Shown: positions 1-13,393 of the stretch, one piece after another
How the letters are laid out: each line of letters begins with the position of its first letter
How positions within the stretch are numbered: the stretch's first letter is position 1
From: Salvia splendens
Taxonomy: Eukaryota > Streptophyta > Magnoliopsida > Lamiales > Lamiaceae
NCBI RefSeq assembly: GCF_004379255.2
Contig: NC_056052.1
Span: 8,053,708-8,117,707 of the forward strand
Direction: 5' to 3'
Length of the DNA stretch: 64,000 nucleotides
Translations under genes and position numbers: made by a program
Notes under the pieces: generated by a model
Told to the model about the DNA's origin: nothing
What the model saw: only the letters and a program-made list of their open reading frames with translations
Database searches by the model: none

Positions 1-359
1 TTCACAGAACGAGTCCTCAACCTTTTTATAACTGTAGTTTCATCCATAACAAAATTAAAATTGTCAAAATACTATACACAATAGTCCTCACATTTTTATA
101 GATGATCGTTTGATCTGGTAAGTTATACATAATTTAGTCAATCACATAATCAGGTTATTTTGTACATATTTATAACTATCTACCATTTTTATAGACTGTT
201 TCAAATTTGGAAGTTTGTACTAACATATCACCAATAATAATAACACATGTAAAATGTGACTGAAAAGTCTCAAACTAACTCTGAAATAATTTGAATCTCG
301 CCCTTTTATTAGAAATATATGACAAGATTAATGACAACAAATGTAACCAACACCACATC

Positions 360-481
360 CACGTATATATGCATATAACTAGCAACATTCTTTGTTAGGC
401 CCTTCCTAAGTAAGCTCATCCACATATATATGCATATAACTAGCAACATTCTTTGTTAGGCCCTTCCTAAGTAAGCTCATC
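360..481. repeat. 61-bp tandem duplication
   Basis: Two adjacent copies of a 61-bp unit (360-420 and 421-481) differ at about one base. Each runs from cacgtatatatgcat or cacatatatatgcat to gtaagctcat. The rest of 1-785 is AT-rich, and I see no gene in it. Confidence 0.9.
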
Positions 482-771
482 CACAACAACATTAAATCAA
501 ATCTCATTCATTCATTCTACATCACTTACACCAACTCCAATCTAACAATACACAAACATTCGTTGCATAAAATTGATATTCTTACTATAATTACTCAACC
601 CTATTCTCGGATTTTCCTTTCATAATAACCCATAAACAAACCTACCAATTCCCATTTTTATCCCATTTCATTCATTTTTCTTGCCAAGACAAAATCCCTC
701 CAACCTTGCTTGCCTTTCACCCAATTAATTTTTCCATTTTCTTCTTGTTAATGGGATGATAAAATACCTAA

Positions 772-2519
<1,748 letters not shown>

Positions 2520-2752
2520 TGAATGTATTTAGTTTGTACATAATTGATTGATTGAATCTTCATTACTTTTACTTTCTTGGAAGAGTATGAACTAGCAACT
2601 TTATCTTATTAGATGCTAGAGTTTATGTATAATCAATCCAGACAAAATGCCTTCCTAGAATAACCATCTCTTCTCTATGGAAGAGAACTAATGCAGTGTA
2701 AAAAAATGAAGCAATTTAGCGCATTCTAGCATTCTTTATTTAAGTACTACTC

Positions 2753-3204
2753 GTATTTACTATCCATTAAAAATTAAATTTTTTTCTTTTCGAATGTCCC
2801 ATTTAAAATGAAACGTTTCCTAAAAAGAAACAACATCATCTCTATTTTTTTTCCTACTTTACTCTCTTTTGTTTAACTCCTAAAAAACAACTCTGCATAA
2901 AATCTCGTGCCGAAATTCAAATGTTTCATATTCCTTCCGTTCCATAGTAGTGGAGGCGTTTCTTTTCGGCACGTGATTTAAGAATAATTGTGTTAAGTGA
3001 GTTAAGTAAATGAAGAATAAAGTAGGAAATGAAAATGGTAGAGAGATGAAGAGAGAATAAAGTAAGAAATAGTAAAATAAGTGAGAAGTAATGTGCATAC
3101 TTTTACTAAAAAGAGAAATGAGTCTATTACTATAGAATGTACCAAAATGATAAAATAACTCTACTATTATGGAACGGAGGCAGTATTAATTAGGAGGAAG
3201 GGAG
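2753..3204. mobile_element. Stowaway-like MITE split by a second MITE
   Basis: The outer element has left part about 2753-2928 and right part 3186-3204. It matches the fuller copies at 62.0-62.5 kb (cccatttaaaatgaaacgtt, ctcgtgccgaaa, tttcata, then gggag). Its right end is displaced by a second element inserted at a TA dinucleotide. The left terminus is degraded, so its start is approximate. Confidence 0.75.
2931..3183. mobile_element. Stowaway-like MITE nested in another MITE
   Basis: The termini ttccttccgttccatagtag and ctattatggaacggaggcag are inverted repeats, bounded by TA at 2929-2930 and 3184-3185. It sits inside a different Stowaway-family element. Confidence 0.85.
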
Positions 3205-4284
3205 TATATTTCTGCAATTCAAGTTTGTTTATTGTTATTGGGCTTAAAAGGGAGAGAAATGAAGTGAAACGCACTCTTTTGAATTCATGTTATGGGCTGT
3301 AAATGGCCCATAATATATTTGATTTGGGTGTGAACTAAATTCAGCCTACAAGAATCATGAATTGGGTTTCATTCTTGAGAATCATAAATTCAGCCTCTTT
3401 GAATTGAGTTAAAATCATCTGATTTAGCTTCTCGACGTGAGTCAAAACTGTTTGAATTAGCTACTCGACACCAGTTAAAAATGTCTGACTCAACTCTTCG
3501 ATATGAGTAAAAACTGTTTAATTAAGCTCTTTGAAACAAGCCTAAACTTTCAATGAAGAACCGAAAAACTCCTTAATACGAGCCTAAACTATATTGACCT
3601 GTTTTGCAAGCACTGTGCATTTCGAGTCATTCTATCACAGTTCACGTTTTCGAAGTCAATTGATGTAACTGTATCAATTCAAATTAAGAAAATGAAATGA
3701 TTAGAAATTGGAATTTTACTTTAAATCTAAATATTTTTGTTACGTAAAAATTTTGAAATTGAAGAACAAATAGAAATCCCTAATTTTAGGTTATCTAACT
3801 CACCTTTATTAGAAAAACATCGTGACAACTGACAACACACGAAGATAAAGGCCTATAAAAACATTCTAGTCTGAATCTTGGCATATGGCTGTCAGTGGAA
3901 TTAATCCTTTAATCCTCTTTATGTTTTAATGCACATTCATAATATTTAAAACATAATCATAAATCATTTGTAAAGCCAATGTTGTCTTTGTTATTCTTTG
4001 GCTGCTTTCTTTTTCTTGTCCACTTTTTTCACTTTAAAAGTGCCACATGCATAAAAAGCTTACTTTACAGTATTAATCATTGAATAAGTTTAAAAAGATG
4101 AACAAAAATTAATGTCAAACTACATCTTTTTGACTGGCTTTAAGCAGTTTAGGTAATGATGTGCTGCAGAAATGAACAGCATCATCAAGATTTGGGAATG
4201 AACTTAAAAACAACTCAAAATCATCACATCTATAGGCCTGCACATTTGGGATTTGCCAACTAATTAACTTCTTACACTTTTTTT
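3205..4284. other. Intergenic, no gene seen
   Basis: AT-rich sequence with no convincing ORF or terminal-repeat element. A loose repetition of 'gactcaa/tcgac...gag.caaaactgttt' phrases occurs at 3390-3560, which may be a degraded minisatellite. Confidence 0.6.
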
Positions 4285-4498
4285 ACTCCCTCCGTCCCAA
4301 AATAAGTGAGTTACATTTCTTTTTAGGATATCCCACTATAAGTGAGTCATTTCCCTTTTTAGTAAAAAAACATTTTTCTTTATTTCTCTACTTTTTCTCA
4401 ATCTCATACTTTACTCTCTTTAATTTAACTCTTTAAATATCAATTCTTTAAATTCCGTGACCAAAAGAAGTGTTTCGCTTATCTTGGGACGGAAGAGT
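4285..4498. mobile_element. Stowaway-like MITE
   Basis: Left end ctccctccgtcccaaaataa and right end cttatcttgggacggaagag are inverted, with TA at 4283-4284. There is no coding content. From 4499 to 5189 only AT-rich intergenic sequence is visible. Confidence 0.8.
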
Positions 4499-5197
4499 CC
4501 ATAAATGATAAGATAAAAAAAAATAAGAAAAAGTTGCCATAAATGGATATTGACTATTTGTATGGGACGGACGAAAAAAGAAATTCAGTCTATTTCTATG
4601 GGAAATAGGGTTTTTACTCCAAAACCAAAAATGAGATTGGTTTTAGAGTACCATTGAAGGTAATTATCTTTCCTATTTTAGGTTTTAATGTACCATTAGA
4701 GATGATCTTAAAAGGCGTACCAAAAAATGTGAGCAATTTTACTTTTTCTAACCATTTGCACTAAGTTTAAATCTATTTTAGTATGAATGTTACATTTAAT
4801 AGTGATTTCTCTCCAATTCTCTTTTCCCGCGGCTTGACCCAATTTCATTCCTCCTGGGAGCTACGCGGGGTAGTGGAACAAACGTAAGGGACCAAAGCAC
4901 TTTCACGTAGTACATTACAGACTAGTAACCAATTCACCTATACCTGATTCAAAATGCAGAAAGTTGAACTGGGAAGGATTCGATTTTGGGTCTCCAGCTT
5001 GTAGCACCATGTCATAAATCGTTATGCCACTCTATGCTTTAACATATTTATTTATTATTATTCGATCCGCGACTTTCAGGTTGGATTGCGCTACTCATAT
5101 AATTATCATATGATGTTGTATAAGTAGTATTGTAATTACCAGTATTACTCGTTTGGAATCCATCTCCATTATAAGCATACTTGCTAGCCCAACTAAT

Positions 5198-5670
5198 TAG
5201 GGTTGGAACGGTACGGTATACCGCGCCGAAATGGCCATATCGCATACCGTACCGTACCGTGCGGTATGATCAAAAACAATACCTTTACCGCCGTACTGCT
5301 TTTGTCGGTACATTGCGGTATACCGAAAAGCCGGTATACCAAAATTTAGATATTGTTACCGTACCGCTTTTGTCGGTATACTGTACCGTGATTTTCGATA
5401 TACCACAATATGGTATACCGCGGTATACCGATTTTCGGTATATACCGTATTTGCGGTATACCGTGTTATTTGCGATATATACCGTAAATTTGCGGTATGA
5501 TGCGGTATAACGCGGTATACCGCGGTATATACAAAATGGATACCTTTACCGTACCTAAAACTGTCGGTACGGTATACCCTACCGAAAAGTACGGTATACC
5601 GAAAATTCAGTATTTTCGGTATTTTTTCGGTACGGTAAGTGCGGTATTTCGGTATATTTTCCCAGCACTA
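5198..5670. mobile_element. hAT-type element built of CGGTATACCG repeats
   Basis: A 473-bp element with a perfect 8-bp target duplication caactaat (5190-5197 and 5671-5678). The ends, TAGGGTTGGAACGG and the complement of the right end, TAGTGCTGGGAAAA, are imperfect inverted repeats. Nearly the whole body consists of variants of the palindrome CGGTATACCG and of TACCGTACCG. ORFs across it are low-complexity artefacts rich in Tyr, Arg and Thr. The duplication size and TAGGG-type ends indicate a non-autonomous hAT element. Confidence 0.85.
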
Positions 5671-5678
5671 CAACTAAT

Positions 5679-6570
5679 AACCCTTTTTAAAAGTAATTGT
5701 CATGTTGCACTTAAGATCTTTGGGATAGTGGATAAAAATGGATTCAGGTTAAACGAATAACTGAAATCCTGTAGCTGGAAATGCACTTTGCAACATGAAA
5801 AATCTTTTTGTAAAGTAAAGAATCTTTTTGATAAAATTAGTAATAATATCTCATTGTTAAATATACCCGCCTTCTATTTTTATTCATTATCTTCTAACCG
5901 AATGGAAAATAGTTACATACATATATATTTGAAATGGACGCGACTACCAATAATTTGAGACGTGTTTTTATAAAAGTTATGAATTTATTTATATGATCAG
6001 TGTAAAAAAAATCTTACTTAATTATTTTTATAATAGTTAATATAGATATGATGAGCTATGTTTATTTTTTTTCATAAATAGATGTACCAAATGAAGATAA
6101 AATATGAAGAAATTGTGTCTAGAAAAGGAAAGTAAAAAAATGCACTATTTTTCGGAATATAATGTCTACAAAAATCGCAATGGTGGCTGACAGATAATGT
6201 TTAAAGTAATTTCAGATTATAATGTCTAAAAAAAGCACTATTTTTAGGTTGCAATATTGGTTTAAAAGGTAGTAAATGCAACACTTAATTAATCAAATTG
6301 TGGCCCTAATTTTGAATTAGGATAAACATCAAATTGTTTTTAGCAACTAGCCCTATAATCGATGACTAGATCGCAACTTTGATGCGGCAAAAACAGAAAG
6401 AAACAACAACATATCTCGGCACGCAAAGGGAGTGCGATCTCACAAAGCAATCCCATTTGTAACACTCAGACAAAACAACTCTTGGATTTTCTCAATACTT
6501 CACAAAAATTAAATGCATGCTTTTGTCCATCATGATCAATATTTTAATTTACAAAATCCAATTTTTTTGT
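5679..6570. other. Intergenic, no gene seen
   Basis: AT-rich sequence. The phrase gcactatttttcgg/agg..ataatgtcta recurs at about 6143 and 6220, but I recognise no gene or complete element. Confidence 0.6.
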
Positions 6571-6577
6571 TATATAA
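6571..6577 (+). promoter_or_regulatory. TATA box of the CLE-like locus
   Basis: tatataa lies 56 bp upstream of the ATG at 6633, a normal plant core-promoter distance given a short leader. Confidence 0.55.
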
Positions 6578-6632
6578 TGACCCCGAGCTCTCCTTACATT
6601 TCACAACACAGTCGAAAATTCTCACAAACAAA

Positions 6633-6904
6633 ATGGCAGCTCCAAAAATATCCATGTTTTTATTAGTGCTACTAATGTCTTCAAATGCTTGCATTATTGA
6701 AGGGCGAAGCTTAGGAATGGAATAACAGCATGAAAAATAATGCGTGAATTGTTGGTGGGATATCCTAAGAATAAGATAGAGGCAAATGGTAAGAAGGTTA
6801 TAACTAGAGAGGCGCCGGAGGGGCCGACCCTCAACATCACTAGTGGTCTTGACTCGGTTATAACTAGAGAGGTGTTGGAGGGGCCGGAGGCTCGACATTA
6901 CTAG
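6633..6904 (+). pseudogene. CLE-like secreted peptide gene, decayed, with two CLE motifs
   Basis: The ATG at 6633 opens a 30-codon frame whose product has a typical signal peptide (MAAPKISMFLLVLLMSSNAC) followed by EGRSL, and it stops at 6723. A second frame (6740-6904, 54 codons) ends with REVLEGPEARHY directly before the stop, and 20 codons earlier carries REAPEGPTLNIT. Both fit the 12-residue CLE motif R-x-V-P-x-G-P-x-P-x-H-N/H, which is normally C-terminal in secreted CLE prepropeptides that signal through leucine-rich-repeat receptor kinases. The second copy keeps His11 but has Leu at Pro4; the first keeps Pro4 but lacks His11. The two motifs come from a 60-bp tandem duplication (6797-6856, 6857-6904). 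The signal-peptide frame and the CLE frame do not join without at least two indels, and no GT-AG intron is evident. So it is probably a pseudogene. The CLE assignment is by motif only. Confidence 0.55.
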
Positions 6905-7082
6905 GTCTACACTCCAATGGCAAATAATCGGACGAGATCCTTGTTTGATTATAGAATTGTTGTCACTTGTATTTTGGATGTTCTTAATTCTTGGGACATT
7001 TTATTGAAGTACACTTGCTGACCTTTAGTGCCTAATTTCTCTGCTTTATTAAATTTTGTCAATGGTGAATGTTCATGTTATT

Positions 7083-7677
7083 TGTGAAAGAAAGGTGCGA
7101 AAGCTATTGACACACCAAACTAGAGATATATTTGGAGAGAGAACGCTGAAATTGGCATTTTTCATTACTTCAATGTAACCAGATGCAATAGATATATACT
7201 ACATTCCAATGACCTAAACATTGTACTAATCTACTTTAACAAACTCTGCAAGACATGTTTCCTCTTTAAACTGCGCAACACCACGTCGAGCCAAGTACAA
7301 CATGTGGTCCTCCATCTTAGCTGGCTTTTCGGCGGTTTCAACACGTGTGAGGTTGATCATTGGCTCCTTTTGTGCCGCACACTCTTTCCTCTTCTTTGTC
7401 TCATTCTCAAGCTTCAGCTCTCGTGAAGTTCATGGTTGTTCTGGTTTGCGCACAACGTACTGCAGCTTGATCAGCTTGACAGTCCAGTCACTTGAGATCA
7501 CGGATCGCGGCTTGTTGATCAACTCGGCAGGTGGCGGCTTGATCAACTCGGTTAGTAGCGTCTTGATCAACTTTGTTATCTCTTTCAACTTGATCAACTT
7601 GGCATGCAGCGGCTTGACCAATAACTTGATCAACTTGGCATGCAGCTGCTTGACCAACTTTGTTATCTCTTCCAACA
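7083..7677 (-). repeat. 3' LTR of a copia remnant
   Basis: On the minus strand the LTR begins TGTTGGAAGAGATAAC at 7677, immediately after a purine-rich tract (complement of 7678-7688). A TATA-like run lies at 7192-7199. The far end near 7083 (minus ...tttcaca) is a guess, because the element's other LTR is missing. Confidence 0.6.
7490..7677. repeat. Minisatellite inside the copia LTR
   Basis: Units built from cttgatcaacttggcatgcag and cttgatcaactcggcaggtgg recur about six to seven times, imperfectly. They create a Lys/Leu-rich shadow ORF on the minus strand. Confidence 0.7.
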
Positions 7678-7750
7678 CGCCCCCTCAATCCGAGTGAGGC
7701 TAGAGATATTATTCCCAATCTTTCTCTCAGCTTCACGAAGGGTTGTCGAC

Positions 7751-9994
7751 TCAGGGTTTAGTGAATATATCTGCTATTTGATCCCCCCGTTGGAACATGC
7801 CTTAGCTCAATCTCCCTGCTCAGAACCTTATCTTGAACAAAATGGATATCTGTCTCAATGTGCTTAGTTCTTGCATGTAAGACAGGATTAGACACCAATG
7901 CAATCGCACTCAAGTTGTCTACCTAAATCACTGGACTCCCTTTCTTCTTAATCTTCAATTCACTAAGCATAGAAGACAACCAACTCACTTCAGCAGCTGC
8001 TTGAGCTAGGCTCCTATACTCAGCTTCTGTGCTGGATCTAGCAACCACAGTTGGCTTTTTAACACACCATGAGCCAAGGTTCCTTCCATGATAGGCACAC
8101 ACTCATGTGGGTGGATCTCCTGTCGTCTAGGTCTGCTGCCCAATCTGAGTCAGAGAACGCACAAACCTCACCAGTAGACTTTCTAATTTGAATTCCATAT
8201 TCTAAAGTCCATGAAAGATATCTTAAGATCCTCTTCACAACCCTCCAATGTGTGTCTAATGGTTCAACCATGTAACTGACTCAACTTGTTCACAGCAAAA
8301 TTGATGTCTGGTCTGGTAATAAAAGCATATTACAGAGCTCCTACAATGCTTCTGTAGAGTTTTGCATCGGAAACTGGTTCTCCAGAGTTTTTGCTCAATT
8401 CCGAGTACGAGATCATTGGAGTTGGACAGCCCTTAGCTCCTGTCATGTTAGCTTTCTTTAAAAGATCTTTGATATAGTTGTATTGGCAAAGATGTAGACC
8501 TCTATCAGTAGTCTTAACAACTTCAACTCCCAAGAACAGAGTCATCTCCCCAAGATCTTTTAATGAAAAGCATGAGTTAAGCTGAGATATCACTCTCTGA
8601 ATGGAGTCTTGAGAAGTCCCTGTGATGAGCATATCATCTACATACATAAGCAAGTAGATAACCTCCCCACATCTCTGTCTGATGAACATGGAAGCATCAG
8701 ATTTGCTCTGGGAGAACCCAAGCTTGATCAAAACAGAATGACAGTGAAGAACCATGTTCTAGAAGCTTGTTTTAGTCCATAGATTGCTTTGTTGAGTTTG
8801 CATACCAAGTGAGGACCCCCCTTGTTCAAAACCAATTGGTTGTTTCATGTAGATGTCCTCCTTAAGCTCACCATTAAGGAAGGCATTATTTACATCAAGG
8901 TGAGTCACTGTCCATCCGAGAGACACAACAAGACTAAGGATAATTCTGATTGTAGTAGGCTTCACCACAAGGCTGAAAGTCTCATTAAAATCGAAACCAG
9001 ACTGTTGAGAGAAGCCTTGAGCCACTAATCTTGCTTTGTATCTAGCAATAACACCAGACAAGTGAAGCTTAATCTTGAAAACCCAAGTGCAGCCTATAAG
9101 ATTCTTGCCTGGAGGAAGTGTTGTTAATATCCAAGTTTTATTGTTAAGAAGTGCATTAAATTCACTCAACATAGCAGATTTTCCAGCAGGGAATAAGTAA
9201 GGCTTCTAGAGCTGATTTAGGAAGACGAGATGACACAGAAAGAGTGAAGACTCTGGGCTTAAAGATTCCAGATTTTGATCCGGTTGTCATTGAATGAGTT
9301 GCCTGAGTGACTGCTGGAATGATTGGAGGGACATCATGAGGTGAGGAATCAGGCGACTGGACATCAGGTGATAACAGTGGTGAGGACTGCAGACAGAATC
9401 TGTACCAGATGAGTGATCTGGTGCAATATTTTCTCTATGAGGAGAAACAATAGGTGCAAGGATTGAAGGCAAGGAAGAATGATCACATGATGATGGTGGT
9501 GGAGCAACAGTGGCACTAGGAGATGGAGAATTTTGAAATGGAAAAACAGTTTCATCAAAGATGACATCTCTAGTCACCATGACTTTCCCTTCAGGCAGAA
9601 GAACTTTGTATCCTTTGTGAGAGGAGCTATAACCTAGGAAAATCCCTTTAACAGACCTTAATTGAAGTTTGTGGTTTTTATAGGGTCTAGTATAAGGAAA
9701 ACATAAACAACCAAAATTTTAAGTGCTGAGTAGTCAGGTTTGGAGTGAAAAAGAGCCTCAAATGGGGAAATGTTATTGATGATTTTGGATGGCATAAGAT
9801 TAATGAGATAAACAGCTGTGACAAATGAATCATCCCAGAATCTCTGTGGAAGATAAGACTGATGTGTTTTCTCTCAGCCAAACCATTTTGATTTGGTGTG
9901 TATGGACAGGATACTCTATGAACTACCCCACTCTCTTTCAGAAAAGGAACTAATCCCTGATACTCACCTCCCCAGTCTGATTGAAGTATCTTAA
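7751..9994 (-). pseudogene. Ty1/copia pol remnant (integrase end, RT, RNase H)
   Basis: Read on the minus strand it starts within integrase near 9994 (SDWGGEY; NGLAERKH). It then passes a Ser/Pro-rich linker, reverse transcriptase ([33 protein letters not shown] near 8630) and RNase H (SDSDWAADLDDRRST near 8150; RSSTEAEY near 8030). It ends with GDQIADIFTKP at 7751. Gag, protease and most of integrase are missing, and the homology stops abruptly at about 9995. Several frameshifts split the coding sequence into pieces at 8271, 8330-8755, 8759-9172 and 9287-9580. It is a 5'-truncated, dead copia element with its 3' LTR attached on the left. Confidence 0.9.
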
Positions 9995-10183
9995 TTTAAA
10001 TGCATGGACCTATATTTTAATATATATGTATCTTTTAATATTAGGTTTAACTTTGAGAAAATGCTTATTTGGAAACTAGGTTTGTAGTTTAAACTTTAAA
10101 GGATGATGCCTAGATTATCCTTTTCTACAGTAATAAATTACTGAATATTACAATAAGTATGTAAGTTGTCTGAAGAAATAACG

Positions 10184-12963
10184 TGTAACGCCCCACTTTT
10201 CGAACCCTAAAATTTTGCATTTAATGTTTTAATGCCGTGAAGTATGTGGATTTATTTGACGAGTGAATTAATTACTTGATTTCTATGCGACCTAATTTTG
10301 TTTTGGAGTTGAGAGGTGGAATAGTCAATCTTGTCGAATTGATGACGTGGCCTTAATTAATCGATGCGGAATGAAATATAGCCGCAAATTATATTTTTAT
10401 TTTGGGGAGTGAGATTTTAATAGGATCATCAATAATTGCCTTACCCATTTTATTGGAATTTTCGACCAATATGAATTTATGGAGAGGAATTATTTTCTTA
10501 GATTTAATTATTTGCTTGGGATAATTACCCAATTAAATCCAAAGCCTAATTATCCTATTTCTTGATGAAAGAATCGGCCCCTATTATTCCTAAGGGAGAT
10601 TTCGAAATCTCCTAGCTTGTGGGAGAAGAAATTATTCATTATTTATTTTGATCCCTTAATTATTTCTTTCCATGTTTTAATTGGAATATACTAGCAAATC
10701 TTGCCTTATCTTATTTTATTCAAGTTTTGGAAATTTATTCCTTGTGGAGGGAGCATAAAAATCGCCTACTCCTTATTTTAATAGGGGGATTTTATTATTT
10801 TATTCTGCTCCGTATTATTCTATTCTACTCCGTAAAAAAATGCCAAATTAAATCATGGGCTAATTAAATAAGCCAAGATTGGAAATATTCATCCCCAAAT
10901 TCACGTTAATTCCCTCCCCCAAATCTCCCCTAATCTCTTTCAAATATTCATGCAATTAAATCTCCAAATCTTCCTAATTAATTGGGAGCCTATTCTAATC
11001 CTATAAATAAGAGGGGAAAAGAACCCTAGCCCCCAAAACTCAAGTCCCTCTCTCCCTCCACACGCCCCCTCCCCTCTCCAACCCTTTCCACTTGTTCTTC
11101 TATTCCATCCTTTCATTTGGCCAAGAGTTGTTGAAGAATCAAGAATTATATTCGTTTCTACCGATTGTTTCGTTCAAGAAAGGTACAATAAAACCTCTAT
11201 TCTTCATTCCTCTCCATCTAAACATTCTTTTGACTCCCTCATGCATCTAGTGAGTATAGGGATTTCAAATCTAAGGATTTAATCGGTGGGAATTTGTGTT
11301 TGTATGTGTGTATGCGTTTTGAATTAATTGTATGGAGATTTAATGAATCATTGGTGAATGATGTATGATTATATGAAAACATGAGTGTGAGGACTCTTTT
11401 AAGCATGTTTGTGTGTTCATAGCATGAAAAGGTTGTGTTTGAATGAATGGGGATAAAACCCTTATTCGAAATTTTTAAAGGCATGATAAGCTGTAAGTTC
11501 GGACAGTATGTTCCGACATGTATTTGACCGACCAAATGAACTCCGATTTGATCGATTCTTTTTCCTGAGTAAACGTCATGATGTCTTCTGTATTTTGTGC
11601 GAATTTCAACTCATTTGGACGAAAGATGAATTTATGGTGAATTTTTAAAGTTGACTGCGCATTTCTGGCAGTGAGTTACGTTTTCTATTTGACTGACCTA
11701 ACAACATTATTTTAACATGATTTTTAAACGGGAAGTTATTTGATGAGTCTACTGCGTGGTGGTAAAAATTTAGCCCTAATGGAAGTCGGGTGAATTTTTA
11801 ATAATTTTTATAAAATGGTTGCGCAGTGCTGCCAGATTTCTACCTTTACAAAAACACTATGTTGTTATAAGTGATATACATGATTGATATATGTGATGAC
11901 ATGATGTGTTGTTCAAAGATGGAAAAAGGGAAAACGATAGGGACATGCATAATATTAAGTTATATACATTATCTAAAGGTGATAACTCGTGCGCGAAGCG
12001 TGATAACAAAGGAAAGGCAGTAGTTGGTATCTAAACGGTCGAGGTGGGCTTCTTTTCTACCCTACACTATGTGTGGGCTTTCTTTTACTAAACTCTTTTA
12101 CGTATGATTGTGGAGCTATAAGGGTGGTTTAAAGTATTTATCATGCCATGATTTGTTTTAACGTGCCTATCTGATGTGGCTGTTGCCACTGTTATATAAA
12201 TCGAATTCGGGTCCTCGTAGGGCCGCAAACCCTACCTGGATTAGTGTACACCTATGGTAGATCGTGTGCTAGCGTACGGGCTGGCCGGTCTAGTGACCTG
12301 GTTTGCGGCCGCATTCCTTGTCATGTATTGGCAGATATGGCTATTGTCTATGGGAAAATGACTGATCAGTCGAATTTTACAATGGGAAATGATTTGAGTG
12401 CCTCGGGCCTTTCTAAAGCTAAACCCCGATGGTTACTTACGTATGGCATGATAAACTATTTCTTTATTAAAAATATTTTCGGCATAAGTCCACTGAGTAT
12501 TTTATAAGTACTCAGCCCTGCATATGTTTTCCTTATGTGCAGGTTGAGCGGCGACGAGCGGTTGGCGGTGTTGAGCAAATTAAACGAAATGATAATATTG
12601 TCTTGAAACTCCGAGTGTCGTCGTGTCTTCACACATGACTTCACTCTTTCTCTTGGTCGTTTTCCGCTGCGATATTTCTTTTACTTATTAGCAATTGGGC
12701 TTGAACTTGAATTTGTTCCGTTATTGGATATTTTAAAGTCTTGATGGATAATGTCAAACTCTTAATCTTTTCCATTAATATTAATGTCTGGCCCAACTCA
12801 TTATTTAAACCCGAGCCCTCATCTTGTTTTATACTTAATTGCTCGTTTAATATGTTGGTCAAGCCTTATTGATGAAACCCTAGCCTATTTTCCTTGTTAT
12901 ATTTAAGTCTGTTTAAGTCGCGATCGCCCGCATTTATTATACCCTAGAAGGGCGGTCATGACA
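10184..12963. mobile_element. Solo LTR, 2.8 kb
   Basis: Begins TGTAACGCCCCACTTTT and ends GGGCGGTCATGACA, that is TG...CA, with a perfect 5-bp target duplication taacg (10179-10183 and 12964-12968). There is no gag or pol inside, so it is a solo LTR left by LTR-LTR recombination. It is homologous to the element at 29593-32265: both have the same ends and share a conserved block around 12200-12540 beginning aattcgggtc and gtacacctatggtagatcgt. The size and TGTAACGCCCC start suggest a Ty3/gypsy Tekay/Del-like LTR; that lineage is inference. The ORF at 12244-12507 lies in the conserved block and is not a gene. Confidence 0.88.
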
Positions 12964-13235
12964 TAACGACTCAACTGTAAATGCCGTCTCGGCCTCTCTT
13001 CCGACTTGGTTGCGTTTTTTCTCTTCATCATCGGCGCTGCAATTTGGATTGTCGGGTACCTCTTCAATTTTAAATTCTCGATTTGTCATTCATACTTGAT
13101 CAAATTGTGGTTTTAATGCGTAAGAGATGAAAGCCAAGAAACATGGAGACGTTTTATATATGGATGAAGTGTTGGTAAAATTGTAGCACAAATTATGTTA
13201 GAAATAAATACTAGCTATCCAAGTAGAGACGAGTC

Positions 13236-13393
13236 ATAGAACGCACGGGTCGAGTCTGGACAGCCCATAGGCCTCATCCAAACGGTCCTGGTCCTGGAGT
13301 CACACCCCACCTGCATAGAACGCACGGGTCGAGTCTGGACAGCCCATAGGCCTCATCCAAACGGTCCTGGTCCTGGAGTCACACCCCACCTGC
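13236..13393. repeat. Perfect 79-bp tandem duplication
   Basis: Copies at 13236-13314 and 13315-13393 look identical. Each runs from atagaacgcacgggtcgagt to caccccacctgc and is more GC-rich than its surroundings. It has no coding sense. Confidence 0.92.

Noticed and set aside
5181..5760. Tyr/Arg-rich ORFs of about 100 residues
   Set aside because: Products of the CGGTATACCG repeat array in a hAT element, without any domain.
7302..7867. Several ORFs of 70-130 codons
   Set aside because: They cover the minisatellite and LTR of a dead copia element.
12244..12507. 87-codon ORF in the solo LTR, with a homologue at 31450-31863
   Set aside because: Similarity reflects shared LTR sequence; the two frames diverge at their ends and no known domain is present.
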